NCBI GenBank assembly: GCA_010279815.1
Contig: QEOQ01000114.1
Span: 636,255-700,254, forward strand
Direction of reading: 5' to 3'
Source of the DNA: Brachionus plicatilis
Taxonomy: Eukaryota > Rotifera > Eurotatoria > Ploima > Brachionidae
Length of the DNA: 64,000 bases
A model generated the notes under the pieces. That model was not told the origin of the DNA, did not search any database, and worked only from the letters and a program-made list of their open reading frames with translations. A program made the translations under genes and the position numbers. Shown piece after piece: positions 21,331 through 31,557 of this stretch (positions within the stretch are counted from its first letter, which is position 1; each line of letters starts with the position of its first letter).

Positions 21331-21648
21331 ATCTTAAATGGCGGTGTAATTACCTTAAATAAAAATAATTTTTACCTATAAAGGTATAATTTTTTTATAT
21401 AAATAAAATTATTTAAGGATAATAATTATTGTAGTAGCAATTTTATTTTTTATTAGTAGCAATAAAAAGTATTAAATATTATATCAAAAAGTAGCAAAAA
21501 TATTTTTTTTAGTAGAATAAGAAATAATAAAAAAAGTGTGAAAAAAAAAGGAAAAAAGAAAAGACAATAAATTAATCAATTAAATTTGTTTGTTTGTTTT
21601 ATTCGTTTGTTTTATCTTTACGTGGACGTCCTCTGCCTTTTTTTTGAA

Positions 21649-22162
21649 CTAATTGAGTTGAGTTGAAATTTTTTCAAATTTTTTCTTCCAACACGGACAC
21701 GAACATTTACTCAACTGCCAACACTGTTTGCTCATTTCAATTATTTTATGAGAGTCATTCCATTCTATATACTCATCAAACGTATCCCAAATATCCTTAT
21801 TCAAATACGAACGACAACTTTCTTTTGAAGCCTCAAAACTGCATTTTTCTGACAAAACCATACATGTTATCATATCTTCTTCTTCTTTTATTTTGACAAT
21901 TCGTTTCTTTGATTTGCACCATTTAAAACCTAGCGTCCATTCATGGGTTGATATTTCAGGCATTGTTTTGAACTTTGTTGTTGCTAAAAAATTTGGATTC
22001 CTGTCACGTGACCAATTTTCTATCAAATTGTCCATAACTCTCACAAAATCTCTCAATGGTAGTCGATCTCTTAATGTCGCTTTTTCTTTAATAGTATTGT
22101 TGATTGATTCGATACCATTGTTTGTACTTGGATAACCCTCTGCATAACCTTCATACCATCCA
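21649..22162 (-). pseudogene. MULE transposase C-terminal part, left arm
   Basis: This is the exact counterpart of codons in the right-arm ORF (23172-23685). It covers GWYEGYAEGYPSTNNGIESI through the Cys-rich end. Upstream homology stops at 22162, where the palindrome ends, so this copy lacks its N-terminal half. Confidence 0.7.
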
Positions 22163-23171
22163 TATAATCTTTATTTTCTTATTCAAAAAATTTAAGAGTC
22201 TTTTAATAGACAGAAAAAAGTATGTTGTCTACATTTTGACATTTCTAATGCTTTTGATAGAGTTTGACACGATGGATTAATTTACAAGCTAATTAAAATT
22301 AACCTACCTCCTTAAATCATTTATTGGATAAGATCATTTCTACATTTAAGATGAGATAACAATTAAACTAAATATAAATTATATTTTCCTAAATAGAAAT
22401 AGTTTTTTTTAAATAGTTTATTATTAGATTTGAATAAAAATATTTTTATATAAATTAAAAAATTCCTTCCTAAATATGCTTTATATCCTAGTATAAGAAA
22501 AAGATTTTTGACTAAATAAAAAAATAATTTTGTTTTTTGCTAAATATATTTAGCTCTTTTCTAAAGGACCATTATTTGATTTTGGTGGTCTTCATCATAT
22601 GAACGGTCTTCAGTTTCGTGATCATGTTGACTTTTTTGGCTAATGGAAACGATATTTTGCAACTTGCAGTACTTAACACGATATTTTACATTACACAATT
22701 TTCATTTTCGTAACTGCTCCTTCACCTGATGTCTTTCTAAAGCGTTCTTACAAAAGAGACAGTAAGTTGAGTGATTAGTTTGAAATGCAACGGACGGTGG
22801 CAAAATCTTTGAAATATAGTTATCAATTTCGTCAAGTTTCAAATTATTCTCCAAATAATTTTTTGAATAGCAGATCATAAAATATAATTTATTTTTTTTA
22901 GCAGTTTTTTTATTTGCAAAAGGTGTTAATTTTATTTTATTAGTAGTAAAAAGTTAAGAGGTATTAACTAATTAACAATTTAATTAATGATTATTTAAAA
23001 CATAATTGACATGAGTTCTGATAAGGAAAACTCTATAAATATTATTTTATCCAAATCCAAAAATTATAAAAAAAATTTAAAATGTCTCAAAATTTCGAAT
23101 CTGAATCGGAATCAACATATCGATTCGTTTTTTGCCTATTTTAGACAACAGTGGATGACAGATAATACAAT
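22163..23171. other. Unique spacer between palindrome arms
   Basis: This 1009-base spacer is the only non-duplicated part of the structure. It holds a minus-strand zinc-finger-like fragment (22880-22560), the start of the plus-strand MULE ORF (from 23011), and A/T-rich filler at 22170-22560. Confidence 0.6.
22560..22880 (-). pseudogene. Zinc-finger-like N-terminal fragment of a MULE-type protein
   Basis: The minus strand encodes a frame with LKLDEIDNYISKILPP and SVAFQTNHSTYCLFCKNALE, up to a TGA. A shifted frame, VKYCKLQNIVSISQKSQHDH, follows with acidic residues. A Cys near an aromatic, then His-x-His (HDH), resembles the end of a FLYWCH-type finger, often found N-terminal in MULE transposases. 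Assignment is by pattern only. Confidence 0.35.
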
Positions 23172-23685
23172 TGGATGGTATGAAGGTTATGCAGAGGGTT
23201 ATCCAAGTACAAACAATGGTATCGAATCAATCAACAATACTATTAAAGAAAAAGCGACATTAAGAGATCGACTACCATTGAGAGATTTTGTGAGAGTTAT
23301 GGACAATTTGATAGAAAATTGGTCACGTGACAGGAATCCAAATTTTTTAGCAACAACAAAGTTCAAAACAATGCCTGAAATATCAACCCATGAATGGACG
23401 CTAGGTTTTAAATGGTGCAAATCAAAGAAACGAATTGTCAAAATAAAAGAAGAAGAAGATATGATAACATGTATGGTTTTGTCAGAAAAATGCAGTTTTG
23501 AGGCTTCAAAAGAAAGTTGTCGTTCGTATTTGAATAAGGATATTTGGGATACGTTTGATGAGTATATAGAATGGAATGACTCTCATAAAATAATTGAAAT
23601 GAGCAAACAGTGTTGGCAGTTGAGTAAATGTTCGTGTCCGTGTTGGAAGAAAAAATTTGAAAAAATTTCAACTCAACTCAATTAG
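23011..23685 (+). pseudogene. MULE (Mutator-like) transposase, C-terminal half
   Basis: The 224-codon frame contains FAYFRQQWM...GWYEGYAEGY, then STNNGIESINNTIKEKATLR, the hallmark after the catalytic core of MULE transposases. Next come FVRVMDNLIENWSRDRNP and a Cys-rich end (CWQLSKCSCPCWKKKF) resembling a SWIM zinc finger that has lost its final Cys-x-His. The DDE catalytic residues would lie upstream and are absent, so this is a fragment although the frame is open. Codons from 23172 on are duplicated in the left arm. Intact MULEs generate 9-11-bp target duplications, relevant to the 9-bp duplications of the small elements in this window. Confidence 0.65.
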
Positions 23686-24009
23686 TTCAAAAAAAAGGCA
23701 GAGGACGTCCACGTAAAGATAAAACAAACGAATAAAACAAACAAACAAATTTAATTGATTAATTTATTGTCTTTTCTTTTTTCCTTTTTTTTTCACACTT
23801 TTTTTATTATTTCTTATTCTACTAAAAAAAATATTTTTGCTACTTTTTGATATAATATTTAATACTTTTTATTGCTACTAATAAAAAATAAAATTGCTAC
23901 TACAATAATTATTATCCTTAAATAATTTTATTTATATAAAAAAATTATACCTTTATAGGTAAAAATTATTTTTATTTAAGGTAATTACACCGCCATTTAA
24001 GATCCTTTA

Positions 24010-24690
24010 GGGTTTATAAATGACATACCAAAAAAAAAACAAAACAAGCCGACAAACTCTCTTGTTTTTGCAGATGATTTGGCTCCTTTTTTTATTTTTA
24101 AAATCTTGGAAACGTGATTAATAAGTACATAAACGAAGTTGAAAAATGGCATTTCAAATGGAATATATCTATTGAAAAGTTATGTTACATGATCTTTTTT
24201 AAAAATACAAAGTTAAAATCAATTTTTACCTTAAAATTAATGGTAACAATTAAATTATCGAGGAAAAAGTGAAATTTATAGGCACTGTAATTCTAGGCTT
24301 AACTTAATAAAATATCTCTCAAATAGAAAATCTAAAACCAAGTACATTAGGTAATCTTTACAAAACCTTAATAGGATCAATTTTGGATTATTCTTTTCCT
24401 TGTTTAAATTCATTCTCGGAAACAAACATCAAAAAAAAAAACAGCTCATATTCAAAATTCAGCAGTTCGATCTATTTTCAAGCTGAATATGATACCCTTT
24501 CCAATATTATGAACCAAGAAGCCTTCAATAAACTTAATCTACTAACAGTAATCAACTTTAATCTAATCGAATCGACTTTTTGAGTTGGCTCAGATATATG
24601 TCAGGATTGAGTGATTCTGTCCCAGTGGTCGTGAGACTCTTAGAAGAATAGAGAAAAGGTTTCGAATCTAGTGTAACAGTGCAAAACTAA
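24010..24690 (+). pseudogene. LINE reverse-transcriptase fragment in right palindrome arm
   Basis: Mirror image of 21330-20640: FADDLA codons near 24066, then LDYSFPCLNSFSETNIKK at 24385 onward and EAFNKLNLLTV, with a degenerate tail. It belongs to the same family as 3718-4284 and 25890-26290. Confidence 0.65.
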
Positions 24691-25050
24691 GATTATATTA
24701 ATAATGTTTGAAATTTGAAATTTGAAATTAAGAACTGTACTCTGCACTGTTCAAATGATGACATTGCAAAAACAAAACAAAAAAGTGTTCTCAAGTTTTT
24801 GCTAAGCTTATTTAATCACGCATTGCAACTATGATTTATGAATTCTATTGTCAAACTAGTAACCAATAAAATCATAGTTGCATCATCTTTTATTTTACAA
24901 TATAAGTTCCTCTTATTCTTGTTAAATCTTAAGCCGAAAAATTATCTATAAATTTGGTTGAAAATTCTTATTTTTGGGGATCATAATATTGAGTTATAAA
25001 ATTACAAATAAACTATTTGAAACCAAACAAATCTTAATCTTAATATTGAG

Positions 25051-25311
25051 TTGATACCAGACCCTATAACTCAGCAAGAGTAAGAGTTGGTGAACGGTTT
25101 AATAGGCAAAGAGAAAGAGCAAACTACGGTAAATATCCCAGGTTCAAGTACACTTGACAAGTCAGCTCAAGAGGAAGGTGACTTTGATACTACAGAAGAT
25201 ACAGGCTTAATTAATACGGGAGGAGTGGAAGAAGAAGTTACAGAAGCGGAAAAACGTCCACAAAGAGAAAAACGTGCACCGGATAGGTATGGTCAACCAG
25301 TTGTCTATTGA
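25051..25311 (+). pseudogene. Second gypsy element: pol C-terminus
   Basis: The first ~30 codons read as an integrase C-terminal segment (RPYNSARVRVGERFNRQRER). After a one-base shift near 25135 an acidic tail ends in RPQREKRAPDRYGQPVVY and TGA at 25309-25311. It is the counterpart of the tail at 16762-16983 and gives the family signature RPQR..K..P.RYG.P. Everything upstream has been replaced by the palindrome. Confidence 0.65.
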
Positions 25312-25470
25312 TTGTATGGCTTCAACAAAATCAAAAGAAAACATTATATTTAGAGATTTTATTTTTTTATTCAAGAAAGTTTCTTTTTTTTTTCTTAGTC
25401 CAATTGAGCACTAATAAATCAATCCTTTTTCTGTATCAAATGTAATGCTTCTATTTAAGTTGGAGGGAGA

Positions 25471-25881
25471 TGTAGTGTCCTAGTACTAACAGACAATTAT
25501 ATTGCCATTGGGTTTTAGATACACTTAAACACATATACAAACAAATAGAGTTACCAAGCTAAACTAATATTAACTTAGTGTATAATCTCTAGTTGTTTGT
25601 TGTTTGCTACTTTCACACAAACCGCACCTTAGTTAAAATTAGATGTTTGCTGTTTTGAAACATCTTATATATAATATAGAAATTCATGCAAGTATTTATT
25701 ATTTATTTGCTCTTAATTGTTCTTGTATGAATTTCCTTTTTGCTTTCTTTTCAATTAAGCTAATGCTAACTTTGGGTCCAGAGTGGCCACTTTCATTTAT
25801 TCATTTTGAGATTAATAAAAACTCATTTAAAAAGTTACGAATACGTTGTTTTATTTTATTACCTAAAACTGAAACATTACA
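25471..25881 (+). repeat. LTR of the second gypsy element
   Basis: A polypurine tract (TTGGAGGGAGA, to 25470) is followed directly by TGTAGTGTCC, and the repeat plausibly ends GAAACATTACA at 25881, giving TG...CA boundaries and 411 bp. It contains GAGTGGCCACTTTCATTTAT and AATAAA near 25815, fitting an R-region poly(A) signal. No second copy is in the window, so length is a single-copy estimate. Confidence 0.65.
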
Positions 25882-25889
25882 ATGATCTT

Positions 25890-26290
25890 GTCACTTTCTT
25901 CATATATAGAAAAATGGTAACTTAGAAAGTTAGATGAATAGATACATAGGTGAATTAGAAAAGTTGCTTTACAACTAGAAAATGAAGATATCAGTCATGT
26001 TCAGTAATTTTTTCCTTAAATAAATATTGAATAAACGTATTTTGACCTAAAGATTTATGGAAATAAAATCGAAAGCCAAAAAGATATAAAGTTTCTAGGT
26101 ATTAAGTATGATAGGAAATTAACCTTTGCTTCAATGATAGAAGATATTAAAGAACGTTGTAATTGCAGGTTGAATTAAATCGAAATCTTATCAAATAAAA
26201 AATAGGGCCTTAAATATAACACATTAAATTACCTTTACAAGTCTTTGATTGGATTTATCTTGGATTATTCTTTTCCATTCCATCCGGCCG
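25890..26290 (+). pseudogene. Decayed LINE reverse-transcriptase thumb
   Basis: With several stops and shifts, the plus strand reads KNGNLES, RYIGELEKLLYN, KMKISV, then IKFLGIKYDRKLTFASMIED. It ends with GFILDYSFPF, the same end as in the palindrome LINE (LDYSFPC). It is the same family and probably an older copy. Confidence 0.55.
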
Positions 26291-26769
26291 GATCGCTGGC
26301 GTTACGTTTTTATTAGGGCCTCTGTATATTTTTTTTTCAGGTTCTGGTTCCGTCTCATAATCAGATTTGTCTGATAAATCTGAATCGCTAGATGTTTAAC
26401 CAATATGAATTGAATTATCAAAACTTTCCTCAAAGGTTTCTTCTTCATTGAGTTAAAGTGACCGATATTTATATTAATAATTTCTAGATAAATTTATTTA
26501 AATAAATTTTTATTTAGAATTTTCATAAAAAAATTAAAAATAGAAAATATAACAAAGTATTAAAGTTAAAAAGACACTATGAATTTAGTATAAAAAATGC
26601 ATGGCATATTTTAAAACTCCTTTTAATCGTAATATCCCTTTTTTAGAAAATATTAATAAACTAATATAATTATTGTAAAAATCAAGAAAAAAATTTATTA
26701 AGTAGAATTAAATTAAGTAACATTTCAAAGCTTTCTTTTAACTTGAAGTCCATTTTTATTCATGGCTTA
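26291..26769. other. Intergenic, no gene seen
   Basis: A short GC patch (CATCCGGCCGGATC, 26281-26294, palindromic) is followed by A/T-rich sequence. No frame longer than ~25 codons is convincing. Confidence 0.35.
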
Positions 26770-27130
26770 AAATTCAAAACCTTCAATGTTTACTATAGTG
26801 ATAAATGTAAAATTATCAAATTTGTGCTTTCACTGATAGAATTAAATTTTTATATTTAAAAGATTTTTATTTACTAGTTTTGTCAAACACTAATTGTGAA
26901 AGTATTATTTCTTTCTATATAATTAAATGTTTGAAATGTAAAGATTTTTTTTATATTGGACAAACTAAACAAACAAAAATAAGAATTAAACAGCTTATTC
27001 TTGATATAAAAAATGAAAATGGACAAAATTGGTTCTAAATTAAAGAAAATTTGAGACTGGTAAATGGAGTTTTAGTTGTGAGATCGAATGAAAAAAACTT
27101 TAAAAAAAGAAAATATAATAATATTTATAG
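26770..27130 (+). pseudogene. GIY-YIG endonuclease fragment, Penelope-like element remnant
   Basis: A frame around 26870-27040 reads VLSNTNCESIISFYIIKCLK, then CKDFFYIGQTKQTKIRIKQL. This is the Y-x(n)-F-Y-I-G-Q-T pattern of GIY-YIG nucleases, preceded by the paired Cys residues typical of the Penelope retroelement C-terminus. Upstream, FNVYYSDKCKIIKFV resembles the segment before that domain. The reverse transcriptase is not visible. Stops are frequent, so it is a relic. Confidence 0.5.
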
Positions 27131-27414
27131 TGAGAGAATTACAAGTTAAGAGATTGGTTTACTTACCATTTTTGGGGTGTATATGACCGCGAACGGTCAA
27201 CTCAATTCAAAGATGGAGCATAAGTATGACTTTAAAATAATTTGTTGGATCAATTTTTAAAATTTTTATTTTAATTTTATATTAGATTAAAACCTTTTTA
27301 AAAAAAAAACTAAAATTCCGAATTCAAAATTAATATATATAATTTAAGAATTTCTGAAAAATTTCGAAAAAATTTGAGATAATAATTAAAAATTAATAAT
27401 AATAAAAATATGTC

Positions 27415-27705
27415 CCTTCCTTTCTTAGTGGATAATGGTAAGGCGCTCATCTCCTTTTCATGTCCCTTTTTGAGCAATGGCTCCGACCTAACACATAGGT
27501 CACTGAATCGAGTAGGTCATCTACACCGCAATTATTACCCTGTCGGAACCGGTACCGCTATTTTATGATGAAAGTGGTTTAAACATTCGTCCCGTACTGG
27601 AAAGATATTTTGAAATTTTTTCACCCTCAGCGGGTTTCGAACCCTCGATCATCTACTTGCATGACTAACACACAAACCATTCCACTAAACTGGTTTATAA
27701 AAATT
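27415..27705 (-). repeat. tRNA-derived SINE
   Basis: On the minus strand from about 27705 the sequence starts with a tRNA-like head. An A-box-like stretch (TTTAGTGGAATGGTTTGTG) precedes a perfect B box GGTTCGAAACC (27643-27633), with AAACCCGC after it. A ~200-base unrelated body follows (GTACGGGACGAATG, CGGTACCGGTTCCGAC, to ~27415), more balanced in base content than its surroundings. Internal Pol III promoters would drive its transcription. It is not a functional tRNA because the cloverleaf arms do not close. Confidence 0.6.
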
Positions 27706-28412
27706 AAAAATTACCTTATTCAAAACCGGCCGGCCTCTTTAAGGTCGGATTTTATGACAAATGGACAATCTACTGTTATTATTCAACTTTTTCAATTTTT
27801 ATCAATATAAAAACCCATTCAATTATTTCAAATATTCAACTTTTACAGTTATTCAACTTTCTTCAACTTTTTTTATTTTTATCAAAATTGTAATTTTTAT
27901 CCTTATTCAATTTTCGCGTTTTTTTTTCATTTAAAATAACAAAAATTATCTAATATTTTCAATTTTCAAATATCTGTTGGGAAGTTGAACCGACGTCGAC
28001 GTCGTTTTTAACCTTTCCTAAATGTTAACACAAATAATAATTTTTTCACGGAATTTTGAATTGTTTGTAAATTATGCAACAAATATTTTGAAATCACAAA
28101 TTATCGAATCAAATATCAATATTTTATGCTTGGATTTTTTTTTTCTTTGTTGCTAATTTTAATTTTTAAATATTTTGCAATTTATTGATTTTAAGTTAAC
28201 TGTTTGCTCCTCAACTTTCAACGTCAACATTTTCATTCAAAAATTAGTTTCTTTCTTAAGTTTAATTCATTTAATTAATATAATTAAAAATATATTTTTT
28301 ATTTAAAAAGGGGAGTTTTTTAATTATCAAAAAAAAAAAATTCAAAAATTCTTAAAAAAAAATTTTTATTTAAAAAAAAAAGAAAAAAAATTTTGTTTAA
28401 AAAAAAAAAAAT
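27706..28412. other. A/T-rich stretch without a gene
   Basis: This contains an A/T-rich part with repeated TATTCAACTTT words (27780-27870), a GACGTCGACGTCG palindrome (27994-28006) and long A-runs before the element at 28413. No gene is supported. Confidence 0.35.
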
Positions 28413-28601
28413 TCATAATTATCTATAAATGTTCGCTTTAGTAAAATTTAAATTATTTTTGATTATAAAATCAAAGGAGTACGGGGCGTAGCCTGGTTTA
28501 GGGATTCCGGTTCAGCAAAAAGAGTGAGAAATTTTTCTTAATTAATGCTTAATTAATTTATAATAATTAATTGTTTAGTGATTGATTTTTTAAAAAGGTT
28601 T
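28413..28601 (+). repeat. Left terminal inverted repeat of the 5-kb element
   Basis: Mirror of 33185-33372. It contains TTCGCTTTAGTAAAATTTAA, GGGGCGTAGCCTGG and TTAATTAATGCTTAATTAAT. A handful of substitutions and short indels separate the two repeats. Confidence 0.85.
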
Positions 28602-28664
28602 AAACACTCAGTAAAACATTTTACAAAAAATTACTTTATTTTCTTTTTTATTTGTATATCAAGG

Positions 28665-28820
28665 ATGAAAAAAGATTCCTCAGTTCGGAAAAGAATACAA
28701 CTATTAATAAATAAAATTTATTTAAAAAAATTAAAATTAGTTTTTGATTTCAATAAAGCACATAAAGAATCGGGCACAGTTGAACCTTTTTTTTTAAGGT
28801 TGAATAGTTATAAATTTTAA
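28665..28820 (+). pseudogene. Small exon-like ORF, duplicated at 39422
   Basis: The 51-codon frame (MKKDSSVRKRIQLLINKIYL..., then VFDFNKAHKESGTVEPFF) follows an acceptor-like ATCAAG. It recurs with one substitution and a changed T-run at 39422, so it belongs to a repeated element rather than to a unique gene. I do not recognise the protein. Its place just inside the left repeat suggests it was the first exon of the element's gene. Confidence 0.35.
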
Positions 28821-28943
28821 AAGTTTAATAATAGAATAATTGAATAGTTGAAAAAATGTATTAAATGAAAACTTAAATTAATGAATAGTTCACACAGAAA
28901 GAATAAAATTATAATCAAAAAATGATAATTGTAAATTTGAAAA

Positions 28944-29687
28944 GGGATTGTTGTTTTAGCATACCGATAAAACTTTTAAACATACTAGCCAATTTTTTCA
29001 GCATACCCATTTTTCATCCCAGCATACTTGCATTATTAACATACCAAATACCTTAATAATAGACTAAAAACTGATTAACATACTTATGGTAAAATTATAA
29101 ATTTTTTTTCAGTCAAGTCTGGAATTTCCTGAATTCGAATTTCCCTTTACTTTACATAAGAAATTATTTCCATTATTAATTAAAATTTAAAAATTTTTCT
29201 GCAATCATGACAAATTAAAAAGATACAGTTGGTGTTGATAATAAATTATGAATTGACGACAAGGAAGTTATATCTAAATAATGAATATTTCAAGTCAAAA
29301 GACTTTAAATATTTTAAAAGAAATCATAAAATAGACATTTGACATGTGAAAGATAAACTTTTTAAAACAAATTATAAAAATTTGATTTTCTTAATATGCA
29401 ATTTTTTTAGTGATTTTCACTAAAATAATGTCTAAATAAATGTCCGACATTTTTTATTTTTTTCTCAATTCCGTATTTTTTTTCTAATGTAAATATATAA
29501 AATAGATTTTTTTTTATTTCAAAAGTTAAGTATGTTAAACAGTTTTTTGATTGCTTTTAAAAGATAGGTATGTTTTTCAGCAATAAGTGTGTTAAAAAGT
29601 ATAGTATGCTGGGATGAAAAATGGGTATGCTGAAAAGCTTGGCTAGTATGTTAAAAAGCTTTGAAAGTATGCTGGTCAAGTAGACCC
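28944..29687. mobile_element. Array-ended element (AGCATAC motif) with empty site known (E4)
   Basis: It begins GGGATTGTTGTTTTAGCATA and ends in the inverse of GGGTCTACTTGACCAGCATA. Both ends carry about six loose copies of the RRCATACY motif, inverted relative to each other. The 9-mer ATTTGAAAA flanks it (28935-28943 and 29688-29696). The duplicated segment at 39401-39848 has the same flanks with one ATTTGAAAA (39692-39700) and no insert. That is an empty allele, proving a 744-bp insertion with a 9-bp target duplication. Confidence 0.9.
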
Positions 29688-30430
29688 ATTTGAAAAATAC
29701 ATGAAATTGTCATTACTCAAAAATTTGAGTTTCAATAAACAAATAAATTTATTTTTAAAAATAAAACAAAGATTTATTAATAAAAAGATAATATAATAAA
29801 ATAATGATATAATGATATAAAAAGTCTTAAAAATAGAAGAATAAATAGTTTTATATTTAAAGTTTTATTAAAAACAGAAAATTGAAAAATTGATTAACAT
29901 ATAAAATTTAATGATTTTGGTTTGTTTTCATTTTAAGGATACACAAGAGCTTGTGATGCGAAGGCCTTTTTTTAGCACGGTTTCCATTCTTACGATTTTT
30001 TCCGCTGGTCATCCTGACAATATCGTCGAATTAGTTGAAGAGGAAAAGCAGTAGAGCTGATGGATTTATTTCAAGGTTTTTAATTTGCTGCCCAGAACCT
30101 GTCAGATTGAAGCTTTCACAGCAAACTCACTATGAAAATAAAATTAATATATTAAATCTGCTTGTGTCTATTAAACTATTTTTTCAAAAACCTTATCAAT
30201 TTATATTCACTGAAGCATCTTTTAAGTTATTGGATGAAGAGATTCATTTTTATAACAAGATGTGTGCGAAGTTTGAACTTAGTGAGACGCTTATTGGGTA
30301 TTTATTTTTAAAATAATCTATTAATTATTCATATTTATCTGCATAAAAAAAAAGTTGTTAAAAAAAATCAGGAGGACAATTTATTTTTCAGCGTTTTTCC
30401 CGTTTTAAATAAAAAGTTGCAAAGAAAAGT

Positions 30431-30806
30431 AGTGATGAGTCATAACTAAACTAATTTAGTTAAGGCGACTATATTTTAGCCAACTAAAATAATTTAACTA
30501 AAATTTAGTTACTAAAAATTATTATTATTATTATTAAATTAAAATGTGACCTTTGGTCTGCTGCTTGAAGAAAGAACGCTCTCCTTTCAGCATAAAAAAT
30601 AATTTACAAAATTTCAAATACGAAAATTAATTAGATTAAGTAAAAGTTTTCAAAAAAATAAAAAAGAGTAAAAAATTAAATCTAAAGTAAAAAAAGTAGT
30701 TAATAGTTTATAAGAAGTTCTTTAAGATGGATTTTTTATCACTTACTAATAATTAGTTAACTAAAAGAAAGTCAACTAGTATTAGTTTAGTCGAATAATC
30801 CCGAGT
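30431..30806. mobile_element. Array-ended element, TTAGTTAACTAA motif (E5)
   Basis: The left end (30431-30525) has ACTAAACTAATTTAGTTAAG and further TAACTAAAATTTAGTTAC words. The right end (30745-30806) has TAGTTAACTAAAAG and TTAGTTTAGTCG, closing in AATCCC, the inverse of GGGATT. It lies within the intron of the DUF3987-like gene. No convincing target duplication. Confidence 0.45.
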
Positions 30807-31557
30807 AGAAGGGCGAGCAGGGATATTTTTATGCTATAGTTTTTGATATTGAAAATTTAAAATTAGCTTCTGTTCAAAAATTAAATGATTAACTATTTAT
30901 ATTGGATGTGTATTAAATGATTATTTTTTAAGATCAATTTACAAAAGATTAAACTAACAACATGAAATTTAATGAATAAAGATTTTGTATAAAAGTGGAA
31001 AACTTGTCACTATTCCTTCAAACCTTTAATTTAAGCGGCAAAATTAATTTAAGCTCTAAATAAGTGAATTTATTTAATTAAAAAAATGAATGCTCCTCCA
31101 AATTATTCCCCTCCTCTTCTTTATTAAAAATCGATTGTTTCAAATTATCTCTTGGTCTAGAAATATATCCTAATACCGAAGCAATAATTTTCTCTTGTTT
31201 TTATTTGATATTTTAATTTTTTTAAATTTCAACAAAGATTAATTTAATTGGTAACTTTTTATAAAATTTTATTTGGGGAATTTCAATTTTTTTAAAATGC
31301 TTTTGTATGTAAAATTTAAATTTGAATAAATTATTCGACTAATTTAAAGTTAACTAAACTAAAGAGAAAACTCTCATTATTAATGAAAAGAACAAAATTT
31401 CTATTCAAATTTTTATTTAATAAACTAGATTTTAATCATTTGGATAAAAAAATGAGATAATTTAATTACTTTATTTGTTAATTTAATTATTAATTTTTTT
31501 TCATGAGATTTCTTTTGTGTTGGAATGTTTTTTAATTCTTATATTTAATTTTTTTAG
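30807..31557. other. A/T-rich intron remainder
   Basis: Remaining part of the presumed intron of the DUF3987-like gene (30299-31558). It is A/T-rich, stops in all frames, and no element ends are recognised. Confidence 0.35.

Larger units (their letters stand above)
20293..25040. repeat. Giant inverted repeat, arms 1.87 kb
   Basis: 20293-22162 and 23172-25040 are reverse complements, essentially identical wherever I compared them, separated by a 1009-base unique spacer. Each arm carries, from outside in, a ~350-base A/T block, a LINE reverse-transcriptase tail, a T/A-rich block and the 3' part of a MULE-type transposase gene. Outer boundaries are sharp (AAGATTAAGATTTG). It separates the 5' end of the gypsy element on the left from the 3' end of another gypsy on the right. 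It could be a composite foldback transposon, an inverted duplication, or an assembly error. Confidence 0.9.

Noticed and set aside
21600..23700. Two independent MULE genes on opposite strands
   Set aside because: They are the same sequence mirrored in the palindrome arms; only the part 23011-23171 is unique.
27633..27705. Functional tRNA gene on the minus strand
   Set aside because: Only the A and B boxes are recognisable; acceptor and anticodon stems do not pair and a SINE-like body follows.
30743..30797. TTAGTTAACTAA palindromes as binding sites of a host transcription factor
   Set aside because: They occur as an inverted pair of arrays inside an intron and are better explained as element ends.
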